Program-made: the position numbers and the translations under genes | NCBI GenBank assembly: GCA_032718475.1 | Contig: JAUCBJ010006329.1 | Span: forward strand, 1 to 64,000 | Length of the DNA stretch: 64,000 bases | Direction: 5' to 3' | Source: Nemertoderma westbladi | Taxonomy: Eukaryota; Xenacoelomorpha; Nemertodermatida; Nemertodermatidae | Shown here: in pieces, positions 49,581 through 58,475 of the stretch | How the letters are laid out: each line of letters begins with the position of its first letter | Numbering within the stretch: the first letter of the stretch is position 1 | The notes under the pieces: model-generated | Told to the model about the DNA's origin: nothing | The model's input: the letters and a program-made list of their open reading frames with translations, nothing else | The model's database searches: none

Positions 49581-50040
49581 AAGAAGAGAGAGTAAGAGGT
49601 AAAAGGGGGTAAATAGGATATAGATATTAATTAGCAGTAAGTAGAGTTAGTAGCGAGAGGGGGGCATATGAGTACAGCTGGATAAATCGTGTGGCCACAC
49701 GACGCATACTGCTGTACTGCATAGGCCCACTGAGTAGGCCAGAATATGGATCAGAGAGAGAATAGAATAAATCCATAGGCAGTAGTAAGTAGTAGGACAG
49801 TAGAATCAAAGCAAAATAAACAAATAAATAGAATAGGGCTGAAAGTTAGGAAATAGTGGCAACACAAGCGAAATCGTTCTAGAACATAATAAAAGTAACG
49901 GACAGAAATTGTAAATTAGGCTGATTTACTAGCTCTGAAATTAATTAGGTAAAATTAAGCTTGAAAGGCGCAATTAAGTAGAAAGTAGGCCATTGTCGAA
50001 CTGTACGAAACATCTTAAATACTTCACTCATCTGTATTGC

Positions 50041-50087
50041 GCCTTGGTAAGGCACCACCCTACAGGTGAGCGAGTGTAGTGTTCGGA
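50041..50087 (+). promoter_or_regulatory. Possible 3' splice site and hairpin before ORF3
   Basis: A small hairpin GCCTT-GGT-AAGGC (50041-50053) is followed by CACCACCCTACAG|G with the cut after 50065, 22 bases before the ORF3 ATG. A pyrimidine-leaning tract ending in CAG|G suits a splice acceptor, which would let ORF3 be made from a spliced RNA. No matching donor was established. Confidence 0.3.
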
Positions 50088-52622
50088 ATGGCGAGTAAGC
50101 TGATCAGGAAGAGAAAGGCGGAGTCAGGAGGAAAAGAAATATTGGTGGATTTCACCGAAAGACACCCGGAAGAGAAGACGAGAGGATACTACGAGAGGTT
50201 GGAAAGGGGTCACGCGGCACGAGCGCTGCAGGATCACTTCCGGGAGGCGCACGAACAGCGGTTGGTCGGGACCTACGGGACCCCGTCACTAGACAACGCG
50301 ATCTTCCAACACTTCCACTACGTGGTGAAAGGGGACGAGGCGAAGTTCGGGATTCCGAAGTATCCGAGGGAATCGCCGAGGAAGGACTGGAAAAGATTCA
50401 TAGAGTCCGTCAACAGAGGAGGATATATGATCCTAGATGACGAGGGAACCGTGGAGGACGAAGCGGGTTCAAGGCGAGGAACGGCAGGGTCGGCCAGGAC
50501 CATACTCCTACATTTGGCCGCGCCGAATGGGGACATCTTCTTATTCGATCTAGGGACGTATGGGAAGAAGGACGGGCCGAAATTAGACCGATTGCCGAAA
50601 GCGGTACAAGTCTTAGTAAGAGAGAAGTCGACGACGAAAGTGGGATCGGCGATTCGCGAGGATGCGGAGAGGATCATCGGTCCGGACGCCACCAACCTCC
50701 TGGACATGCAGAAAGTCTTTATGGCTATGACGGCACCGGATGGATTGGGGGTGGTCGAGAACACAGGCCAATGCGGGGCGGTGGCGATGGGCCAATTATT
50801 GGGGCTCGTATGCCACAAACCGATGGATTGGGGGAAGTTTAGGGAAGAATACGGAGCAGAACTAGCGAACTCGCTGAAGTGGGGAGCGAGACCGGGAAAG
50901 CAGGAGGTATATCAGTTTCGCAGAGGAGCGATAAAGGTATATCAGAAGCGATATATCCTGCAGGAGGACTGGATGATGATAAGTTTGCTTAACTTATTCA
51001 TGACCGTAGTTATCGAAAGGGAACCAGGGGCATTTCTGTTATCGGGATCACCCCTAAGCTACAGGAGAGCCTTTAAGACGGCCTTTGACGGTCTGGTAGA
51101 CCACCCGGGGCTGAAGGGCGAGTCGGTGTACTACAACAGCCGACATCTGGTAGACGGGGAGACAGATACACCGTATCAGAGATGGGAGCAGCTAGAGGCG
51201 GACAGACGAGAAGCAAAGCGACTGGAAGAAGTCGCTAGACGGGAGAGGATAGAAGCAGAGGAGAGGGAAGAGGAGGCCAGGGCACAGAGTTACGGCTTCG
51301 AGGAACAGGCGGGCCTAGACGAGCTTCATTGGACTTCGTCAGGGAGTTCGGGGGAGTCTCTAGGACGAGAATTGGGATGGACGGTGGGATCGCCGAAACA
51401 GTCGACGTCGGGGTTGCAAACGATGCCCATACCAGCGGGCGCCGAGGGCGACCAACCGCCAAGGAAGTTAAGGGAGCTAGAGGGATGGAGAGCTACGGGC
51501 GAGAGCCAAGGCGGAAAGGGACATAGTGGATCCATCGGGATACCGGGATTGGAGACACTACCGGAAGAGGAGGACGACGACGACGAGTTCGGAGAGATGC
51601 CGCCCATCGAAAGGATAGGCCACTCGGACACAGACTGGGTTGGCGGAAGGGTGGTGACGGCCAGTGGGGCGAGGGCCTTCTGGAACAGATCCGGCAAGCG
51701 GACCTGGGTGCACGAGGAGCCGGCGATGGATTTCGCGGGGAGCACCATCAGGTTGGGCGAGCAACCGGGGACGGCACCACGGATAGTATTCGGGGAGACG
51801 ATGCCCGAGAGGGGCGGAGAGATCGACGTAAACAGGGAGAGCAACGTGGAGAAGTTCGCCTACCAGCGACTCCATAGACCGCGGAGATCGCTTGGGACGA
51901 AGGACGAGGTGGGACGGGAGACATTGGTACTCGGCTGCGACTACTGTGGGAGACAGACCCATCAGGAAAGCAGCTGCCTATACCGGTTCCAACGGGGAAC
52001 CTTTTGTCTCTACTGTAGAGAACCAAGTCACAGGATGGGGGCGTGTCCACGGTTGCATAACCGATGTCCAAAGTGCCACTTTCGGGGGCACTACGGACGC
52101 GAGTGCGACTGGATGAGCGACGAGGAGAAGTTCACGAGGTTCGAGGAATGGGCCGACGTCGGGGCCATGACGCGCCAGCGCATGAAGGCCCAAGAGTTCA
52201 AGTGGGGTTTCTTCCTCATAAACCAGGAGACCCACATGGAAATCATAAAGCGAAGGTTACCGTTTACCTATCAAGAGGTAGCTACGGCGGCATCGTTCGC
52301 TGGAGTTATGAACACGCAACGGTACCTGGACAGGTGGACACCAGAGAACCGGAGGGAGTTTAGGGATTTCTTGGCGGAACACGTACCAAAGGCAATGAAA
52401 ATGATCCTATGGGACGCCACTCGAGGGAAACAACCAGGCCATTCTGAGGGGCCACCGGCGAAGCGGTATCGGGCTTTAATAACACCAGCGCCCAAGGAGC
52501 CGACGACCGGGATCAGCAAGGAAGTGGCAGCGAAGGTCCGGAAACAGAAAGCGGATGATGCCAGAGGAGCGGTGATAACCAAGAAACGGGCCAGGGAAGA
52601 GGATGTGAGGAGGTACAGATAA
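50088..52622 (+). CDS. Retrotransposon ORF3: zinc-knuckle protein in the env position (844 aa)
   Basis: Starts at ATG 50088; only a GTG lies upstream in frame. Residues 1 to about 350 look folded and hydrophobic in places, with EDWMMISLLNLFMTVVI as a buried-helix candidate and a TGQCGAVAMGQ motif whose Cys is residue 229. Residues about 365-600 are charged and low complexity. Residues 617-673 hold three consecutive CCHC knuckles (CDYCGRQTHQESSC, CLYCREPSHRMGAC, CPKCHFRGHYGREC). The tail is Lys/Arg-rich with nuclear-signal-like stretches (KKRAREEDVRRYR). There is no signal peptide or clear transmembrane anchor, so it is not a standard envelope. Knuckles suggest nucleic-acid binding. I do not recognise the N-terminal domain. 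It may be a second Gag-like or accessory protein, and it is uninterrupted although pol is broken. Confidence 0.8.
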   Translation: MASKLIRKRKAESGGKEILVDFTERHPEEKTRGYYERLERGHAARALQDHFREAHEQRLVGTYGTPSLDNAIFQHFHYVVKGDEAKFGIPKYPRESPRKDWKRFIESVNRGGYMILDDEGTVEDEAGSRRGTAGSARTILLHLAAPNGDIFLFDLGTYGKKDGPKLDRLPKAVQVLVREKSTTKVGSAIREDAERIIGPDATNLLDMQKVFMAMTAPDGLGVVENTGQCGAVAMGQLLGLVCHKPMDWGKFREEYGAELANSLKWGARPGKQEVYQFRRGAIKVYQKRYILQEDWMMISLLNLFMTVVIEREPGAFLLSGSPLSYRRAFKTAFDGLVDHPGLKGESVYYNSRHLVDGETDTPYQRWEQLEADRREAKRLEEVARRERIEAEEREEEARAQSYGFEEQAGLDELHWTSSGSSGESLGRELGWTVGSPKQSTSGLQTMPIPAGAEGDQPPRKLRELEGWRATGESQGGKGHSGSIGIPGLETLPEEEDDDDEFGEMPPIERIGHSDTDWVGGRVVTASGARAFWNRSGKRTWVHEEPAMDFAGSTIRLGEQPGTAPRIVFGETMPERGGEIDVNRESNVEKFAYQRLHRPRRSLGTKDEVGRETLVLGCDYCGRQTHQESSCLYRFQRGTFCLYCREPSHRMGACPRLHNRCPKCHFRGHYGRECDWMSDEEKFTRFEEWADVGAMTRQRMKAQEFKWGFFLINQETHMEIIKRRLPFTYQEVATAASFAGVMNTQRYLDRWTPENRREFRDFLAEHVPKAMKMILWDATRGKQPGHSEGPPAKRYRALITPAPKEPTTGISKEVAAKVRKQKADDARGAVITKKRAREEDVRRYR

Positions 52623-53320
52623 GTTCCCAGAGACGAGGGAATGAGACTGAGACTGGGACGTGGTGCGCCTGGAAGGCGCCGCATGTAACGTACGAACTAT
52701 TAAGTACAAATTTAATTAACGCAAATAATCATATAAGTGCAATTTGTATGTACGTACGTAGTGATTAGCAGTAAAATACATACGTTTGGAGTAAGTACTA
52801 TAGTCATACAACCTTTCTCAATTAGCTACTGGGACTGGGGCATAACTGACTATGGCACTATGGACGAGACAACTGACAATTTCACACTTCTCGAGTGCGA
52901 CGGCACGAGAGGGGGGGGGAGGTTCGTCAGGAGAGATAAAACAGTCGAAGTGAGGTTGAGGGATGGAGTGATAGAGTGGAGTGCAAAGAGAGTGCGGACG
53001 CGATTCTAGAGTGTGGGGGGGGAGAATAAGAGGCTGAGTAAGGGACGAGGAGGTCCGAATGTGAGAGAGTTAGGGTGAGAGTGAAGGTGAGATAGGGCGA
53101 AAGTGTTGGGGAAACAAAAGTCGTGTGAAGAGGTGAGCGCGATCGGCCCGACATGAGACACCAGGCACACAGGGTAGCGTTATCATACCCATAGGGGGCG
53201 GCCTGGAAAGCCGACCCCAAGAGAAAAGAATTCCACCCCACACCCGATACTAGATCGGGATCCAGCGGGATTGTAACGCACTTTTAGGTTGATGCTATCT
53301 TCTTACCGGGAAGATAGCAT
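52623..53320 (+). other. 3' untranslated region of the element
   Basis: About 700 bp from the ORF3 stop to the polypurine tract. It contains TGTACGTACGTAG (about 52747), echoing the minisatellite core, and a purine-rich, G-run-containing stretch from about 52910 to 53130. A 90-codon frame at 52737-53009 is not supported as a gene. Confidence 0.8.
53292..53320 (+). other. Perfect hairpin beside the polypurine tract
   Basis: ATGCTATCTTC, a 7-base loop, then GAAGATAGCAT: 11-bp perfect arms ending right at the G run. It could position plus-strand priming or end minus-strand structure; that is inference. Confidence 0.75.
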
Positions 53321-53329
53321 GGGGGGGAG
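53321..53329 (+). other. Polypurine tract
   Basis: GGGGGGGAG directly abuts the TG of the 3' LTR, the expected place for the plus-strand primer of an LTR retrotransposon. Confidence 0.85.
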
Positions 53330-53870
53330 TGTTAGCTTATTCAATCCCGCCAACACCCCATAAAGTTGTAAGCCGATAAGCAATATTGGGAGCCACGAGA
53401 TTGGGCAATTAACCAACTCGTGCCATCCCAATAAGAGTGGGAAGGAAGCACACAATAGAGGGTCAGGGGCCAAACCCCCAACCCAGAGGAAATAGGTGGA
53501 GTGAACGGGAATACTCCACGGGGCGCCAACAAGGGTATTAACCAATCAGAGGGGGGAAAGGCATCGATTGAGTAGCAGTAAGGCCACCGTGCAATATAAC
53601 CAGTAACCTATTAATCAGTGATTCAGTTATCTCAGTGCAGCAGTGCTAGCGTAGGTTGGTAATCAATTAGTTTAGTTAGGGGATCACGGGACTTTAGTTA
53701 CCGTATCCCGCCTTGAACACATTATATCTATATCTATATCTTATGCCCTATCATTATTATACACCGAACTTCAGAACTCAGACACTTTATTTCACCCTTA
53801 TACACGGCGGGGACGCGTGGACTAAATTACCACATCGGATAAATCGGGATCCCTCCTGGATCCCGTCACA
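53330..53870 (+). repeat. 3' LTR (541 bp)
   Basis: Same length and ends as the 5' LTR, with three substitutions and no indel by eye. The terminal inverted repeat GGGATCC/GGATCCC is at 53846-53864. The right-hand TTTCG target duplication follows at 53871. Confidence 0.96.
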
Positions 53871-53875
53871 TTTCG
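53871..53875 (+). other. Target-site duplication of the LTR element, right copy
   Basis: TTTCG followed by TTTAAGATTCTC; the satellite resumes exactly where the left flank stopped, apart from the 5-bp repeat. Confidence 0.95.
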
Positions 53876-56800
53876 TTTAAGATTCTCTATCTCGTGGAGT
53901 GGATTAGAAGTGATAAATATGAAAATCGATGTGGTTTTTGAAAAAAATCAGAGGATATTTTGATAAATTATTGCTGAAAAACCCCAAGGATTTTGACATG
54001 GCTTTAATACTCATTATATTCATGAAATAGCTGAGATATTTGAGGTGAATTATTGCATTACATATTAACTTTGGCTCCAGCCGCTTTGGCAATACGATGA
54101 AACTATAATAAAAATTCTAGACCACAACAATATTAACAGGGAGATAGGCTACTTATCTCTTCATTCTGAGAGCCTCAAAAAGGGGGTGTTCTGACGCAAT
54201 CAAAATTCATCCATCTCCTGGGGAAAGACGAAGCAAATAACAGCTGATTACTTCTATAAAGGAAAGTGTTACCTGTTCTTATGACTTTCGTTTAAGATTC
54301 TCTATCTCGTGGAGTGGATTAGAAGTGATAAATATGAAAATCGATGTGGTTTTTGAAAAAAATCAGAGGATATTTTGATATTTTATTGCTGAAAAACCCC
54401 AAGGATTTTGACATGGCTTTAATACTCATTATATTCATGAAATAGCTGAGATATTTGAGGTGAATTATTGCATTACATATTAACTTTGGCTCCAGCCGCT
54501 TTGGCAATACGATGAAACTATAATAAATATTCTAGAACACAACAATATTAACAGGGAGATTGGCTACTTATCTCTCCACTCTGAGAGCCTCAAAAAGGGG
54601 GTGTTCCGACGCAATCAAATTTCATCCATCTCCAGGGGAAAGACGAAGCAAAGAATAGCTGATTTCTTCTATAAATGAAAGTGTTACCTGCTCTTTTGAC
54701 TTTCATTTAAGATTCGCTATCTCATGGAGTGGGTTAGAAGTTATAAATATAAAAATTGATGTGGTTTTTAAAAAAATCAAAGGATATTTTGATAAATTAT
54801 TGCTGAAAAACCCCAAGGATTTTGACAGGGCTTTAATACTTCATTATGTTCATGAAATAGCTGAGATATTTGAGGTGAATTATTGCGTTACATATTAACT
54901 TTGGCTCCAGCCGCTTTGGCAATACGATGAAACTATACTAAATATTCTAGAACACAACAATATTAACATGGAGATAGGCTATTTATCTCTCCACTCAGAC
55001 AGCCACAGATAGGGATGGGTGTTTTGACACAATCAAAATTCATCCATATCCAGGGGAAAGACGAAGCAAATAACAGCTGATTACTTCTATAAATGTAAGT
55101 GTTACCAGTTCTTTTGACTTTCATTTAAGATTCTTTATTTTGTGGAGTGGGTTAGAAGTCATGAATAAGAAAACCGATTTCGTTTTTTGTAAAAAATCTG
55201 AGGATATTTTGATAAATTATTGCTGAAAAACCCCAAGGATTTTGACATGGCTTTAATACTTCATTATGTTCATGAAAAAACTGAGATATTTGAGGTGAAT
55301 TAATGCATTACATAATAACTTTAACTCCAGCCACTTTAGCAATACGATGAAACTATAATAAATATTCTAGAACACAACAATATTAACATGGAGATAGGCT
55401 ATTTATCTCTCCACTCAGACAGCCACAGATAGGGAGGGGTGTTTTGACACAATCAAAATTCAAACATCTCCAGGGGAAGACAAAGCAATTAATATCTGAT
55501 AACTTCTATAAATGTAAGTGTTACCTGTTCTTTAGACTTTCGTTTAAGATTGTCGAACTCTTGGATTGGGTTAGAAGTCATGAATATGATAATCGATGTC
55601 GTTTTTAGTAAAAAATCAGAGGAGATTTTAATAAATTATTGCTGAAAAACACCAAGGATTTTGACAAGGATTTAATACTCATTATATTCATGAAATAGCA
55701 GAGATATTTGAGGTGAATTATTGCATTACATATTAACTTTGGCTCCAGCCGCTTTGGCAATACGATGAAACTATAATAAATATTCTAGAACACAACAATA
55801 TTAACAGGGAGATAGGCTACTCATCTCTTCACTCTGACAGCCTCAAAAAGGGGGTGTTCCGACGCAATCAAAATTAATCCATCTCCAGGGGAAAGACGAA
55901 GCAAAGAATAGCTGATTACTTCTATAAATGTAAGTGTTACCTGTTCTTTAGACTTTCGTTTAAGATTGTCGATCTCTTGGATTGGGTTAGAAGTCATGAA
56001 TATGATAATCGATGTCGTTTTTAGTAAAAAATCAGAGGAGATTTTTATAAATTATTGCTGAAAAACACCAAGGATTTTGACAAGGATTTAATACTCATTA
56101 TATTCATGAAATAGCAGAGATATTTGAGGTGAATTATTGCATTACATATTAACTTTGGCTCCAGCCGCTTTGGCAATACGATGAAACTATAATAAATATT
56201 CTAGAACACAACAATATTAACAGGGAGATAGGCTACTCATCTCTTCACTCTGACAGCCTCAAAAAGAGGGTGTTCCGACGCAATCAAAATTAATCCATCT
56301 CCAGGGGAAAGACGAAGCAAAGAACAGCTGATTACTTCTATAAATGTAAGTGTTACCTGTTCTTTTGACTTTCATTTAAGATTCGCTATCTCATTGAGTG
56401 GGTTAGAAGTTATAAATATAAAAATCGATGTGGTTTTTGAAAAAAATCAAAGGATATTTTGATTAATTATTGCTGAAAAACACCAAGGATTTTGACATGG
56501 CTTTAATACTCATTATGTTCATGAAATAGCTGAGATATTTGAGGTGAATTATTGTATTACATATTAACTTTGGCTCCAGCCGCTTTGGCAATACGATGAA
56601 ACTATAATAAAAATTCTAGACCACAACAATATTAACAGGGAGATATGCTACTTATCTCTTCATTCTGAGAGCCTCAAAAAGGGGGTGTTCCGACGCAATC
56701 AAAATTCATCCATATCCTGGGGAAAGACGAAGCAAATAACAGCTGATTACTTCTATAAATGAAAGTGTTACCTGCTCCTTTGACTTTCATTTAAGATTCT

Positions 56801-56923
56801 TTATCTTTTGCAGTGGGTTAGAAGTCATGATTATGAAAAACGATGTCGTTTTTTTGTAAAAAATCTGAGGAGATTTTGATAAATTATTGCAGAAAAACCC
56901 CAAGGATTATGACATGGCTTTAA
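53871..56923 (+). repeat. Satellite array block 4 (~7 monomers)
   Basis: Continues the array in phase. From about 54615 it follows copy A from 3946 (offset 50669), including the rare variant AAAAATTGATGTGG. Near 55035 it lacks one monomer relative to copy A (the segment from about 4374 to 4790). It ends at TTAA 56920-56923 inside AGGATTATGACATGGCTTTAA, a context shared with 6645-6665. No gene is seen. Confidence 0.95.
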
Positions 56924-58475
56924 CCCTATTAAACCCGGGGGGGGGGTCAATATGACCCCTCCCGTGGTTTTTTTATTATAATTCTGAAACAAACGCAGTT
57001 GGGAATCTGAAATTTTATGACTTTTCCTAAAAATCTATTGTCTTCCTAGTAGTGAAAACCGTTTTCAAAAATATTGGGTACTTTTCGAGTTATAGCGCCA
57101 TTTTTTAACCCTACTTTTGGCACTTTTTTTGAGACGTTTTTTGAAAATTACATTTCATTAAATATGAATTGTAACATCTCTATTTTTTATTTACACGGTT
57201 TTTTTGGAGTTAGAAATTTGATGGAATTCATATAAATTGATTTAGAAATTTGAAACTTGTTTTTTTCGGTGGGTGCCAAATTTTGGTGCCAGCACCAAAT
57301 TTTGAAATAAGTCAATTTTGTAAATTGATCGATTGAAACTTGTTTTTTACGCAATTGGGGTTTTTTGGGTTTCTGGATTCGAAGAAATATATACGAGTTG
57401 CACCAAGCGTATCAAACTTGTATTTTTCGGTGCTGTGTGCAAATTTTGGTGCTAGCACGAAATTTTGAAAATCCATTCAATAGATAAAATTGCTTGTGAG
57501 AATTTATTTCTTGCGTTTTAGAGGTTAATGGCTGTTCTGAATTCAATGGAAAATATAATTATCGAACTAGACATCTCAAACTTGTATTTTTCGGATGTGG
57601 GTGCAAAATGTGGTGCTAGCACCAAATTTTGAAAACCATCAAATATATCAATTGATTGTGTCACCTTGTTTCTTGCGTTATACGGGTTTGTGATGGTTCT
57701 GAATTCAATAGAATCAGTAAAAATTTCATAAGAGTTGTCAAACTTGTATTTTTCGCCGGTGGGTGAAAATTGTTGTGCCAGCACCAAATTTTGGAAAATA
57801 TGCAAATTGATAAGTAGATAGTATCACCTTGTTTCTTTCGTTATACGGGTTTATGAGGGTCCTGAATCCGATGGAATCAATAAAAACTGCCCTGGACATC
57901 GCAAACTTGTACTTTTTGGTGATGGGTACGAAATTTGGTGCTAGCACCAAAATTTCCCAAATTACGCCGAAAAATACAAGTAGCAATGATCTAGCATATT
58001 AGAAATGTATTCCATTAGAATCAGCGCCCTCGAAAACCTGAAAATGTGAATTTATAGCATCGTATAAGTGAATTAAAAATTTTGAGTTCTAACTGAAAAG
58101 TGCTGGTTACTTGTTTTTTTCATTTTTTTCCTACGCAGAGAGGACTAAACAGCCATTTATAGTAATCATATCATTTTTTAATATTTTCCAATGTATTTTA
58201 CACCCCAGAAAACCTGTATTGAAAAATAATTAGCCGAAAATGTAACTTTCAAATTTGGTGAAAATTGTGCACTACTTGTAATTTTGGTGCTGCAATATAA
58301 CCACCCCAGTACATTTTTTCGAAAATTTTTTTTTCGGTCGGATCCAGACAAGTGATACCTACGTACAAACAAAAAATCAGACGTTTTCGTAAATATTTGT
58401 AGATTTTAGAGGGGGGGGTCAATATGACCCCCTCCCGGTATTTGTACAACATTTTATAACCCGGTACTAATAGGG
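56924..58475 (-). mobile_element. Non-autonomous piggyBac-like TTAA element, family 2, copy 2 (1552 bp, inverted)
   Basis: TTAA at 56920-56923 and 58476-58479; ends CCCTATTAAACCCGGG and CCGGTACTAATAGGG, the reverse of copy 1. It has the same G-run/TCA/TGA/C-run hairpins near each end and the same 163-bp internal units with GGTGCTAGCACC. Frames on the minus strand (57518-57986, 58178-58452) are translations of the repeats, with no transposase domain. The empty site is visible at about 6662 and 24801, where AAGGATTATGACATGGCTTT continues directly into AATACTTCATTATG. Confidence 0.87.

Larger units (their letters stand above)
48767..50087 (+). other. Spacer between pol and ORF3
   Basis: About 1.3 kb without a supported gene. 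In order it holds two hairpins right after the pol stop, an A-rich run with several AATAAA, a minisatellite of about 0.7 kb, then 500 bp of plain sequence up to a possible splice acceptor and the ORF3 ATG. Short frames here have no recognisable domain. Confidence 0.85.
39499..53870 (+). mobile_element. BEL/Pao-family LTR retrotransposon, 14372 bp, full length
   Basis: Two 541-bp LTRs, a 5-bp target duplication, TG...CA LTR ends, a polypurine tract next to the 3' LTR, and internal protein domains in BEL/Pao order: DUF1759-type Gag, CCHC knuckle, DSG protease, RT with YVDD, RNase H, HHCC/DDE integrase and DUF5641-like tail. The LTRs differ at 3 positions by eye (about 0.6%), so the insertion is recent. 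Size is well above the more usual 6-9 kb; the excess comes from a long ORF1, a minisatellite and an extra ORF3. Base composition is clearly GC-richer than the satellite. Pol is split over three frames, so this copy is probably defective unless the breaks are assembly errors or recoding sites. Confidence 0.95.

Noticed and set aside
50088-52622. ORF3 as an envelope gene
   Set aside because: No signal peptide, no clear transmembrane anchor and no furin-like layout; three CCHC knuckles point to nucleic-acid binding.
52737-53009. 90-codon frame after ORF3
   Set aside because: No recognisable domain, and it lies in the low-complexity 3' region.
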